Source: Pseudomonadota bacterium
GTDB lineage: Bacteria; Pseudomonadota; Gammaproteobacteria; Steroidobacterales; Steroidobacteraceae
Length of the DNA stretch: 6,072 nt
NCBI GenBank assembly: GCA_021792815.1
Contig: JAJYTX010000192.1
Span: 1 to 6,072 of the forward strand
Direction of reading: 5' to 3'
Shown: piece by piece, positions 1 to 5,774 of the stretch
Layout: each line of letters opens with the position of its first letter
How positions within the stretch are numbered: the stretch's first letter is position 1
Notes under the pieces: generated by a model
What the model was told of the DNA's origin: nothing
The model's database searches: none
Seen by the model: the letters and a program-made list of their open reading frames with translations, nothing else
Made by a program: the position numbers and the translations under genes

Positions 1-294
1 CTCGAGAGCGCCGCGGGGGCGGCGCAGGTCAATGCGCGGCTCGCCGGGCTCTACCCGTTGCTGCCGGAACTCGATTTCTCGCGTGGCGTGCTCGAGGGCC
101 AGGAGCCGCATCTGCGCGTGCTGCCCGTGCCGGAATGCGGCTGGAGCGATCTCGGCACGCCGGACCGGGTCGCCGAGGCGCTCGATGGACTGCGCAGCCG
201 GCGCAGCAGACGCGACCGCCGGCCGGAGGGTGGTGTGCTGTTGAGTCTCGCCGCCCGGCACCGCCAGCTGCACGGCAGCACGGCCCGGCAGTAA
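1..294 (+). CDS. Sugar-phosphate nucleotidyltransferase, C-terminal end (partial)
   Basis: This is the last 97 codons of a gene that begins before the window, read in frame 1 to a TAA at 292-294. The clearest signature is the segment at residues 40-57, with LPVPECGWSDLGTPDRV. That pattern (proline-rich strand, then GW-[ST]-DLGTP-x-R) is typical of the C-terminal part of NTP_transferase-family enzymes resembling mannose-1-phosphate guanylyltransferase, which make nucleotide sugars from a sugar-1-phosphate and an NTP in the cytoplasm. The catalytic N-terminal Rossmann domain lies outside the window, so the nucleotide and sugar cannot be assigned. The last 35 or so residues are Arg-rich and poorly conserved in character, a common kind of tail. 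It converges with the CBS-domain gene that ends at 355. The family call is fairly secure; the exact substrate is inference. Confidence 0.65.
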   Translation, partial: LESAAGAAQVNARLAGLYPLLPELDFSRGVLEGQEPHLRVLPVPECGWSDLGTPDRVAEALDGLRSRRSRRDRRPEGGVLLSLAARHRQLHGSTARQ

Positions 295-298
295 CGCG

Positions 299-313
299 CC
301 GGGCCTGGCCCGG
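299..313. terminator. Possible short hairpin between convergent genes
   Basis: In the 60-bp gap between the nucleotidyltransferase stop (294) and the CBS gene stop (355), CCGGGC (299-304) can pair with GCCCGG (308-313) around a CTG loop. The stem is six G/C pairs but no T-run follows on either strand, so it is at best a weak or Rho-assisted bidirectional terminator. The placement between convergent genes is the main reason to mention it. Confidence 0.2.
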
Positions 314-354
314 GCCACCTCGGGGGACGTGCCGCCCGCGCAGGCGGCGTTGCA

Positions 355-798
355 TCAGTGACGGCCTTCGCGGCCGGCCTGGGCGCCCATCAGCCCCGCC
401 AGCGTCATCAGTTCGCGCGCGACAGCCGGCAGCAGGTCATCCAGCGTCACCATGCCGAGCAGCGCCCCCGAGGCATCCACGACCGGGGCGCGCCGGACCG
501 CCCGGGCGTTCATCGCCCCGATGGCCTCGGTCAACCCGAAATCCGTCGGCAGCACCAGCGGGTCCGGCGTCATCGCCTCGCCCACCGTGAGCAGATACAG
601 ATCGGCGCTGCGGCTGAACTCGCTGCGCATGATGTCGCGGTCGGTCAGGATGCCGACCGGGCGGCGCAGCGGATCGCCGCGCTTGACGACGACCAGCGCC
701 CCGACATGCCGGTCGCACAGCACACGGGCCGCATCGGCCAGAGGCTCATCGCGGTAGGCCGTCTGCGGCTGCGGCGAATACAGGTCGCGGACTTTCAC
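355..798 (-). CDS. Two-CBS-domain protein (paralogue 1)
   Basis: A 147-aa soluble protein made of two CBS domains and nothing else. CBS 1 covers about residues 8-65, with HVGALVVV and GILTDRDIM. CBS 2 covers about 75-130, with MTPDPLVL, VRRAPVVD and LLGMVTLDDLL. Tandem CBS domains form a Bateman module that usually binds adenine nucleotides or related ligands in the cleft; the ligand here cannot be read from sequence. I start it at the GTG at 798-796 because AGGGTG (810-805) sits 6 nt upstream and because the product then begins MKV, matching the paralogue at 912. An in-frame GTG at 807 would add three residues but has no Shine-Dalgarno. The gene is transcribed away from the paralogue. CBS-only proteins often regulate partner proteins by contact, but no partner is identifiable. 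Confidence 0.9.
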   Translation of the reverse strand: MKVRDLYSPQPQTAYRDEPLADAARVLCDRHVGALVVVKRGDPLRRPVGILTDRDIMRSEFSRSADLYLLTVGEAMTPDPLVLPTDFGLTEAIGAMNARAVRRAPVVDASGALLGMVTLDDLLPAVARELMTLAGLMGAQAGREGRH

Positions 799-911
799 GG
801 CATTCACCCTAGGCGTGCCGGCGACAGTGCGCCATCCGCATTGATACGCATTGGCGGCTGCGCCGCGCTGTGTCGAACTGCCGCTGACGCAATAGCTGTC
901 GGGAGCGGAGC
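799..911. promoter_or_regulatory. Shared intergenic region of the divergent CBS genes
   Basis: This 113-bp stretch must contain the 5' control signals of both CBS genes if each has its own promoter. A TTGATA (841-846) resembles a -35 element but nothing like a -10 stands 16-18 nt downstream. A small GC hairpin (854-858 with 862-866) and a direct repeat of GCATTG (839-844, 848-853) are visible. I cannot place a promoter with confidence on either strand. A ribosome binding site for the rightward gene is present as GGGAG at 901-905. Confidence 0.4.
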
Positions 912-1352
912 ATGAAAGTCGGTATCTTCTGCAGCCACCCGCCGGTCACGGTGCCGAGCGGCGCATCGCTGTCGGATGTTGCCCGACTGATGCGCGAGCG
1001 GCGCGTGGGTGCGGTCGTGGTCACCGAGGGCGATCCGGCGCGGGCCCGGGTCGCCGGCATCATCACCGATCGGGATGTGGTGTGCGCCCGGGTCACCCGG
1101 ACCGAGGATCTCGCCAGCATCGGCGCCGCCGAGATCATGACCGCGCAGCCGCTCGTCATCTCTGAGGCCGACTCCGTCGGGTCCGCCGTGGCGCACCTGC
1201 GGGCGCGCGGGGTTCGCCGGGCGCCGGTGGTGGCCGAGGATGGCACGCTCGTGGGCCTGGTCTCGGCCGATGACCTGCTGAGACATCTGGCGAGTCAGAT
1301 CGGCGCCCTGGCGGGCATCGTCGCCCGGCAGGTCAGCCGGGAAGGGAGCTGA
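912..1352 (+). CDS. Two-CBS-domain protein (paralogue 2)
   Basis: A 146-aa soluble tandem-CBS protein that starts at the ATG at 912, with GGGAG at 901-905 about 6 nt upstream. CBS 1 spans about residues 8-65, with RVGAVVV and GIITDRDVV. CBS 2 spans about 75-130, with MTAQPLVI, GVRRAPVV and LVGLVSADDLL. Both repeats and the C-terminal LAG segment align with the divergent gene at 355-798, so the two are paralogues of the same short family; they differ enough that the duplication is not recent. No catalytic domain, membrane segment or DNA-binding domain is attached. Such proteins sense nucleotides and modulate another protein, but the target is unknown here. It converges on the antiporter gene with only 23 bp between stop codons. 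Confidence 0.92.
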   Translation: MKVGIFCSHPPVTVPSGASLSDVARLMRERRVGAVVVTEGDPARARVAGIITDRDVVCARVTRTEDLASIGAAEIMTAQPLVISEADSVGSAVAHLRARGVRRAPVVAEDGTLVGLVSADDLLRHLASQIGALAGIVARQVSREGS

Positions 1353-1375
1353 GAGGCGCGTGCGCGGCGGTGCGC

Positions 1376-2563
1376 TCAGCCGGCGGGCTCGTGCGCGAGG
1401 CGCGTGGCGCCGGCACGGCGCGCGAGCGCAAGAAACGTCGCCGAAAGGATCACCACCAGGCGCACCGTGCCGTCGAGGTACACCGGCAGCGCGATCCGCT
1501 GCGCGGCCTCGAGATACAGCAGAACGGTGACCAGGCCGCGCGGGGCGATCCAGGTGAGGGCCGCGGCGAGCCGCCGGTCGGTCAGGCGAAGCAGCACGTT
1601 GCGCGCCGCGTACACCACCAGCAGGATCGCAGCGGCGGCGATCCACGAGGGCGCGACCGCGAAGTCATGCAGGTCGGTCGAGTAGCCGAGCAGGAAGAAG
1701 AAAAAGCCGCGCACCGCAAAAGTCAACTCCTGCACGAGCACCCGGAATTCTCCGACCGTGGCGGCGGAGATCTGCTCCGAGACGTGGCGCAGGCCCGCGA
1801 CCCGATCGAGCACCGAGCGGTTGTTGAGCAGCAACCCGAACAGCAGGACCATGAGCAGGGGCGAGAGGTGCAGCAGTTCGCCGCCCGCGTACAGCGCGAA
1901 CAGGCCGGCAAGCAGCGGTATGTGGCGCACGTGGGCGGCCGCGCGGGTCGTCACCAGGACCAGCATCACGGAGCAGGCGATGGCGAGCAGCAGCGAGAGC
2001 AGGCCGCCGCCGGCGAGGTCGGTGAGGAAGCCGCGCGGCGTGGCATCGGAGTGGACCAGCGCGAAGAACACCAGCACCCCGACGATGTCCGACACGGAGC
2101 TTTCGTAGATGACGAATTCCCGGGCGCGTTGCTCGAGGAAGTGGCTGCCGGGAATTGCGATGGCGCTGCTGATGACCGCGAACGGGATGGCGAGGACCAG
2201 CGCCCGGTAGTCGCTGATGTGCAGCAGTTGCACGGCGAGGACGGCAAATGCGCCCGTACACAGTGCGAAGCCCGCCACGGCCACGCCAAATGCCGTCGCG
2301 GCCAGCCCGAGACGCTCGCGGCGCAGTTCGAGGTCGAGCGCGCCTTCGAGCACGATCAGCACCAGACCGATGGTGCCGGCCACCGGCACCATGCTCTTCA
2401 GTTCCCCGGCGACCACGCCCATCGGCCGAAGCAGCGGCTCGGCGAGCAGGCCGAGGACGATCATCACGATCACCGAGGGCACTCCCGAGCGCCGATCGAT
2501 GCGCTCCACCGCGAATGCGGTGAGCAGGAAGACCGAGCCGATCAGGATCCCGATGTAAATCAC
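1376..2563 (-). CDS. Cation/proton antiporter (Na+/H+ exchanger family)
   Basis: A 395-aa inner-membrane protein with about 11-13 hydrophobic segments through its whole length and no cytoplasmic regulatory domain. It fits the monovalent cation:proton antiporter superfamily (CPA1/CPA2, NhaP-like), which exchanges Na+ or K+ for H+. Family-like features are LIVLEGALDLEL at about 69-80, the central ESSVSDIVGV at 154-163, and IAPRGLVTVLL at 339-349, where a conserved Arg in a late helix is usual. The ion-binding motif is Ser-Asp (158-159), not the common Asn-Asp or Asp-Asp. The GTG start at 2563 has GGAGGT at 2574-2569, five nt upstream, which is decisive because no in-frame ATG is better placed. 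It is monocistronic or leads its unit, with a candidate promoter at 2617-2646. Ion specificity is not predictable. Confidence 0.88.
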   Translation of the reverse strand: MIYIGILIGSVFLLTAFAVERIDRRSGVPSVIVMIVLGLLAEPLLRPMGVVAGELKSMVPVAGTIGLVLIVLEGALDLELRRERLGLAATAFGVAVAGFALCTGAFAVLAVQLLHISDYRALVLAIPFAVISSAIAIPGSHFLEQRAREFVIYESSVSDIVGVLVFFALVHSDATPRGFLTDLAGGGLLSLLLAIACSVMLVLVTTRAAAHVRHIPLLAGLFALYAGGELLHLSPLLMVLLFGLLLNNRSVLDRVAGLRHVSEQISAATVGEFRVLVQELTFAVRGFFFFLLGYSTDLHDFAVAPSWIAAAAILLVVYAARNVLLRLTDRRLAAALTWIAPRGLVTVLLYLEAAQRIALPVYLDGTVRLVVILSATFLALARRAGATRLAHEPAG

Positions 2564-2616
2564 TCGTGACCTCCATGGAACCCGTGCGGCCTCGGATCTG
2601 CAGCAGGCCGATGTTC

Positions 2617-2646
2617 AGTGTAGCGGTGCCTCGCGCCCGATGACAG
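2617..2646 (-). promoter_or_regulatory. Candidate sigma-70 promoter for the antiporter gene
   Basis: Read on the minus strand, CTGTCA (2646-2641, 4 of 6 to TTGACA) is followed after 18 nt by TACACT (2622-2617, 4 of 6 to TATAAT). Transcription would start near 2610, giving a leader of about 47 nt before the GTG at 2563. The matches are moderate, so this is a plausible guess. The rest of the 176-bp gap (2564-2739) holds only weak 5-bp GC hairpins, at 2659-2672 and 2717-2729. Confidence 0.35.
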
Positions 2647-2739
2647 CGTCCGTGCCCTGGCTCGCAGGAGCCGCGCGACCGCGCCGCGCCGCATGGCTGT
2701 CAGCCGGAGGGGCGCGGGCGCAATGCGCCGTGCAGCAGG

Positions 2740-3039
2740 TCAGCCGCCCGCCACCACCTCGAAGTGCTCCACGTGAGGCGGTTGCAGGAAATATGGGCCG
2801 ATGAGCGCCCGCCATTCGACGAAGGCCGGTGATTCGCGAAATCCCACGGTGTGCGCCTCGAGCGACTCCCACTCGACGATGAGGATGAAGCGGCCCGGAG
2901 ATTCGCGGCAGGCGAGGATCTGGTGACGGCGGTAGCCGCCGGCCCGGGCGAGCAGCGTGCGCGCCCCCTGAGTGATGGCCGCGGAAAAAGCCTCGCGCGC
3001 CTCGGGACGGATCCGGATGTCGGCGATTTCGATGATCAT
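2740..3039 (-). CDS. Antibiotic biosynthesis monooxygenase (ABM) fold protein
   Basis: A 99-aa protein with the dimeric alpha/beta-barrel pattern of the ABM family. It opens with a beta strand and RPEAREAF (IEIADIRIRPEAR, residues 3-15), then a helix with LLARAGGY, the strand RFILIVEWESLEAH (50-63), and ends with a strand HFEVVAGG (92-99). Family members range from quinone-forming monooxygenases to heme-degrading enzymes and many of unknown substrate; none of these activities can be assigned here. No Asn/His/Trp heme-degrading triad of the IsdG type is evident. The ATG at 3039 is preceded by AGGGGA (3051-3046) with 6-nt spacing. The gene follows the PaaI-type thioesterase on the same strand, 102 bp downstream, so co-transcription is possible but a hairpin lies between them. 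Confidence 0.82.
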   Translation of the reverse strand: MIIEIADIRIRPEAREAFSAAITQGARTLLARAGGYRRHQILACRESPGRFILIVEWESLEAHTVGFRESPAFVEWRALIGPYFLQPPHVEHFEVVAGG

Positions 3040-3089
3040 CTCGAGTCCCCTGGGCGGTGAGCTGCCGTGAGGCGGGCAGTGTCGCGCAT

Positions 3090-3108
3090 GCGCCTCGCCC
3101 CGAGGCGC
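3090..3108. other. GC-rich hairpin between the thioesterase and ABM genes
   Basis: GCGCCTCG (3090-3097) and CGAGGCGC (3101-3108) form a perfect 8-bp stem around a CCC loop. On the minus strand it lies 34 nt after the thioesterase stop and 50 nt before the ABM start. There is no T-run after it, so it is not a standard intrinsic terminator. It could attenuate transcription, protect an mRNA 3' end, or be incidental in GC-rich DNA. Next to it are four tandem CCGG units (3124-3139) and the palindrome GCGCTAGCGC (3139-3148) that spans the thioesterase stop codon. Confidence 0.3.
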
Positions 3109-3141
3109 GGCGCGTGCGGTAACCCGGCCGGCCGGCCGGCG

Positions 3142-3618
3142 CTAGCGCGTCGCCTGCGGCACGATCTCGCCACCGATGCAGTAGGAACGCCCGCGGAACA
3201 GCGCCACGCGCTCGCCGCGCTGATTGGACACGCAGACTTCGTAGATCCCATTGCGCTTCGAGCGCCACACCTCGCGCGCATCGGCAGTCAGTCGGTCGTG
3301 CTCGCGGACCGGTGCCAGGAAGTCGATGGACGCGGTCGCCGCCACCGTGACCGCATTGTAGGAATTGCACGCCAGTGCGAAGGTGCTGTCGGCCAACGTA
3401 AACACCACGCCCCCATGGCAGATGCCATGTCCGTTGAGCATGTCGGCGCGTACCGTCATCACCAACCGGGCCTGACCCGGGCCGGTTCCCTCCATCGCGA
3501 TGCCGAGACTGTGCGCGGCCCGATCGCCCGCGAACAGCGCGTGGGCGGCAAGCTCGGCCAGCCGATGCGCATCGGGCGCCTGCTGCGATGAACTCTCGGC
3601 GGTGTTCTCACTCGTCAT
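3142..3618 (-). CDS. paaI: PaaI-type hydroxyphenylacetyl-CoA thioesterase
   Basis: A 158-aa hotdog-fold thioesterase. The core MLNGHGICHGGVVFTLADS (60-78) followed by ACNSYN (83-88) closely matches the active-site region of PaaI, where Asn, the HGG turn and the Asp of LADS (D77) support hydrolysis of the thioester. PaaI removes CoA from ring-hydroxylated phenylacetyl-CoA and related dead-end thioesters, freeing CoA in the aerobic phenylacetate pathway in the cytoplasm. I use the ATG at 3618, with GAGGA (3628-3624) five nt upstream; an in-frame TTG at 3639 would add seven residues but has no good ribosome site. The stop is TAG at 3144-3142. No other paa genes are in the window, so the true acyl-CoA substrate may differ. 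It is divergent from the photolyase and upstream of the ABM-fold gene. Confidence 0.88.
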   Translation of the reverse strand: MTSENTAESSSQQAPDAHRLAELAAHALFAGDRAAHSLGIAMEGTGPGQARLVMTVRADMLNGHGICHGGVVFTLADSTFALACNSYNAVTVAATASIDFLAPVREHDRLTADAREVWRSKRNGIYEVCVSNQRGERVALFRGRSYCIGGEIVPQATR

Positions 3619-4041
3619 CGTATTCCTCGTCGCGGTCAAACAGGCAAACCGGCGGAAATCATCTCACAGTGCCGCGCGGCCGGCACGCGCTGACCGTGCC
3701 GGGGGCGGGCTTCGGCCGCGATGCGCCGCGTGTGAGGCGGGTGCCCGGCGCGCGCCTCGCCGGCGGCGGTCCTGTGGCAGCCGAAAGAGACCACGCGTGC
3801 GCGGCGGCGGCATAGGATGCGTGCGGGGAGTATCCATGCCAGACCAGCAGAGCCGGGCGGCCGGGACCGCCAGGCGGCCCGTTGTCGTCGAATCGAGCCA
3901 ACGCGGCCTCGAGGGCGCGCCGCGCGTCGATGCGGAACATGCCGTGTCGAGGCCGCCGAACAGGCGGTCGAGCGCCAGCTGCCCAGGAGCGTGGCGCGAT
4001 GCCCTGAGAGCTCAGCCGGGCGTCGGCCGGAGGTGACCGCG
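3619..4041. other. Divergent intergenic region between paaI and the photolyase
   Basis: About 420 bp separate the starts of two divergent genes. All six frames contain open stretches, as expected in GC-rich DNA, but the translations are Arg/Ala/Pro-rich and show no family features. Visible structure includes a 6-bp inverted repeat (GTGCCG 3669-3674, CGGCAC 3681-3686). GATGAT on the minus strand, near 3660, is a weak -10 candidate for paaI without a good -35. I see no convincing promoter for the photolyase gene. The one ORF with a reasonable ribosome site is listed separately. Confidence 0.5.
3836..4036 (+). CDS. Possible small ORF upstream of the photolyase gene (doubtful)
   Basis: A 66-codon ORF starts at an ATG with GGGGAG (3825-3830) five nt upstream and ends at TGA 4034-4036. 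That stop lies within the photolyase ribosome-binding region and 5 nt before the photolyase ATG, a geometry compatible with translational coupling. About 80% of third codon positions are G or C, as in the true genes here. Against it, the product is rich in Arg, Ala, Ser and Pro, has no hydrophobic core or recognisable domain, and resembles a chance reading frame. I do not recognise it. It may be a leader peptide or nothing. Confidence 0.18.
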   Translation: MPDQQSRAAGTARRPVVVESSQRGLEGAPRVDAEHAVSRPPNRRSSASCPGAWRDALRAQPGVGRR

Positions 4042-5451
4042 ATGAGCACGGCGCTCGTCTGGTTCCGGCGCGACCTGCGGCTCGCGGACCATGCCGCGCT
4101 CGCGGCAGCATGCGCGGCGCACGAGCGGGTGCTGCCGGTGTACATCCATGCACCGCAGGAGGAGGCGCCCTGGGCGCCCGGGGCGGCGAGCCGCTGGTGG
4201 TTGCACCGCTCGCTCGAGGCGTTGAGCCACACGCTCTCGCAGCGCGGAGGGCAGCTGTACCTGGCCGCCGGGGACTCGCTGAGCGAACTGTCCCGGCTCG
4301 TTGCGCACAGCGGCGCGAGCGCCGTCTACTGGAGCCGATGCTACGAGCCGGCGCTCATCGCGCGCGACGCGCGCGTCGCCGACGCGCTGCGCGCCAGGGG
4401 TGTGGCCGTGGAAAGCCACGAAGGCAGCCTGTGGATCGAGCCTGGGCGCATCGGCGGCTCGCAGCAGCGGCCGTACCGGGTATTCACGCCGTTCTGGCGC
4501 AAGCTCGCGGCGCAGCTGACGCCCCGTGCGCCTCTTCCCGCGCCCCGCCCCGGCCAGTGGCGGCGACTTCCCGGCAGTCTGCCGCTGCGGGCCCTCGGTC
4601 TCGAGCCGCGCGTGGCCTGGGATGGCGGACTCGCACGCCTCTGGCGGCCCGGTGAGGCGGGGGCCCGCGAGCGGCTGCGGCGCTTCGGCGCACGCGCCCA
4701 CGAGGGCTATGCCGAGGGACGCGAGTGGCCTGCGCAGGCCGGCACCTCGCGGTTGTCTGCACACCTGCATTTCGGCGAGATCACCCCGCGGCAGATCCTG
4801 CACGCGCTGCGCGGACGCGCCGGCGGGGCGGGGTGGGAGGGCCTCGATCCGTATCTGCGCCAGCTCGGCTGGCGCGAGTTCGCCTGTCATCTCCTGTATC
4901 ACTTCCCGCAGACCTGTGAGCGCAATTTCAATCCCCGCTTCGATGCGTTCCGCTGGGCGAGGTCCAACGAGGCGTTGCTCGAGCGCTGGCGGCGGGGTTT
5001 CACGGGGGTGCCGCTCGTGGACGCCGGCATGCGCGAGCTGTGGAACACCGGCTGGATGCACAACCGGGTGCGCATGATCGTGGCCAGCTTTCTCAGCAAG
5101 AACCTGCGGCTGCATTGGCGACACGGTGCCCGCTGGTTCTGGGACACGCTGGTCGACGCCGACCTTGCCAACAACACCCTCGGCTGGCAGTGGGTCGCCG
5201 GCTGCGGCGCGGACGCCGCGCCGTATTTCAGGGTCTTCAATCCCTACACTCAGGCGGCCCGGTTCGATCCCGAGGGACGTTACCTCCGGCGCTGGCTGCC
5301 CGAGCTCGCCGGACTGCCGGTGGAGCTGCTGCACGAACCCTGGCGCGATCCGGCCGCGCTTGCCCGCTGCGGCTATCCTCCGCCGATGGTCGACGCGAAG
5401 GCCTCGCGGCAGGCGGCGCTCGCGGCGTACCAGGCGCTGGCCCGGCACTGA
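4042..5451 (+). CDS. phrB: Deoxyribodipyrimidine photo-lyase (CPD photolyase)
   Basis: A 469-aa cytoplasmic FAD enzyme that uses blue light to split cyclobutane pyrimidine dimers in DNA. The N-terminal alpha/beta antenna domain (about 1-130) opens with LVWFRRDLRL. The helical FAD domain (about 200-469) has TSRLSAHLHFGEIT (235-248), LGWREF (275-280), TGWMHNRVRMI (336-346) and ANNTLGWQWVAG (376-387). Residues match E. coli PhrB closely in position: the electron-transfer tryptophans W305, W359 and W382, dimer-contacting W277 and W384, and flavin-proximal N378. E. coli Glu274 appears as Gln274. The ATG at 4042 has GGAGG (4029-4033) 8 nt upstream; an open frame back to 3817 lacks family sequence, so I exclude it. 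Subclass (class I or a related bacterial group) and antenna cofactor are not certain; a (6-4) or cryptochrome role is less likely. Confidence 0.93.
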   Translation: MSTALVWFRRDLRLADHAALAAACAAHERVLPVYIHAPQEEAPWAPGAASRWWLHRSLEALSHTLSQRGGQLYLAAGDSLSELSRLVAHSGASAVYWSRCYEPALIARDARVADALRARGVAVESHEGSLWIEPGRIGGSQQRPYRVFTPFWRKLAAQLTPRAPLPAPRPGQWRRLPGSLPLRALGLEPRVAWDGGLARLWRPGEAGARERLRRFGARAHEGYAEGREWPAQAGTSRLSAHLHFGEITPRQILHALRGRAGGAGWEGLDPYLRQLGWREFACHLLYHFPQTCERNFNPRFDAFRWARSNEALLERWRRGFTGVPLVDAGMRELWNTGWMHNRVRMIVASFLSKNLRLHWRHGARWFWDTLVDADLANNTLGWQWVAGCGADAAPYFRVFNPYTQAARFDPEGRYLRRWLPELAGLPVELLHEPWRDPAALARCGYPPPMVDAKASRQAALAAYQALARH

Positions 5452-5458
5452 GCCGTGT

Positions 5459-5605
5459 CTCGCCGCTTCGCGGCCGGCCTTTGGCCATCCAAATTGGCTC
5501 CCGGCAAATTTGTCGAACCCTACGGGTTCGAATCCTTGGCGCAAGTGGAATATGCTGCCGCCGGTCAGTCCACGCACCGCGCGGCGAAGTGGCGCTCCCT
5601 ACGGG
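5459..5605. repeat. Long direct repeat, copy 1, ending in a tRNA 3'-end fragment
   Basis: This 147-bp unit starts 8 bp after the photolyase stop and matches 5627-5774 with only three differences: A5487/G5655, C5542/T5710, and an extra T at 5744 in copy 2. The unit contains, in order, a GCCGC-TTC-GCGGC hairpin (5462-5474), GGCC-TTT-GGCC (5476-5486), CAAATT/AATTTG arms, a TCGAACCC/GGGTTCGA hairpin (5513-5531), and at its right end TGGCGCTCCCTACGGG (5590-5605). That last segment equals the CCA end, acceptor strand and part of the T-stem of the downstream tRNA-Glu on the minus strand. The match stops inside the T-arm, so the tRNA fragment is not a gene. Confidence 0.95.
5513..5531. other. T-arm-like hairpin inside repeat copy 1
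   Basis: TCGAACCC (5513-5520) and GGGTTCGA (5524-5531) form a perfect 8-bp stem with a TAC loop. Together with the next bases it contains CCCTACGGGTTCGAATCC, which matches the tRNA-Glu T-arm and acceptor junction (5766-5783 on the plus strand) except for one inserted base and one change. The same hairpin occurs in copy 2 at 5681-5699. It looks like a decayed or captured tRNA 3' segment; on the minus-strand transcript it would fold downstream of the tRNA. Confidence 0.6.
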
Positions 5606-5626
5606 GTTGCTCGGCTCATCGTGAGC

Positions 5627-5774
5627 CTCGCCGCTTCGCGGCCGGCCTTTGGCCGTCCAAATTGGCTCCCGGCAAATTTGTCGAACCCTACGGGTTCGAA
5701 TCCTTGGCGTAAGTGGAATATGCTGCCGCCGGTCAGTCCACGCTACCGCGCGGCGAAGTGGCGCTCCCTACGGG
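5627..5774. repeat. Long direct repeat, copy 2, overlapping the tRNA-Glu 3' end
   Basis: This 148-bp copy begins 21 bp after copy 1 and lies 168-169 bp from it. Its right end (5759-5774) is the real 3' end of the tRNA-Glu gene, including the encoded CCA. Copy 2 is therefore the 3' flank of the tRNA plus the tRNA tail, and copy 1 is best explained as a tandem duplication of that flank. The 21-bp spacer (5606-5626) has no tRNA similarity. Open frames running through both copies give repeated peptides and are not treated as genes. Confidence 0.95.

Noticed and set aside
841..854. FNR/Anr-like box TTGAT-N4-ATTGG between the CBS genes.
   Set aside because: The left half is perfect but the right half matches only two of five positions of ATCAA, which is not enough to call a site.
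804..1646. A 280-codon minus-strand frame covering the second CBS gene and the antiporter end.
   Set aside because: It overlaps two well-supported genes in other frames and has low-complexity Arg/Pro/Ala composition.
1370..2569. A 399-codon open frame on the plus strand opposite the antiporter.
   Set aside because: It is the antisense shadow of a real membrane protein: the product is made almost wholly of Arg, Gln, Glu, Asp, His and Gly, as expected when hydrophobic codons are read backwards. The minus-strand frame has clear family features and a strong ribosome site.
3619..3639. TTG start for the PaaI-type thioesterase at 3639.
   Set aside because: The ATG at 3618 has GAGGA at proper spacing, while the TTG has no ribosome site and adds seven residues of no family character.
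3817..4041. N-terminal extension of the photolyase frame by 75 codons.
   Set aside because: The ATG at 4042 has a good Shine-Dalgarno and gives the usual family N-terminus. The extension has no family-like sequence.
3659..4153. A 164-codon minus-strand frame in the paaI-photolyase gap.
   Set aside because: It runs into the photolyase 5' end in antisense, is rich in Arg, Pro and Ala, has no recognisable domain, and lacks a convincing start.
4012..5577. A 521-codon open frame on the minus strand opposite the photolyase.
   Set aside because: It is fully antisense to a gene with unmistakable photolyase motifs, is Arg/Pro/Gly-rich, and shows no domain.
5590..5606. A second tRNA-Glu gene at the end of repeat copy 1.
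   Set aside because: The similarity stops inside the T-arm; the bases beyond it (5607-5626) do not continue the T-loop, anticodon arm or D-arm.
5459..5774. CRISPR array.
   Set aside because: Only two copies, each about 147 bp, separated by one 21-bp spacer, with a tRNA end inside the unit. This is a tandem duplication and not a CRISPR structure.
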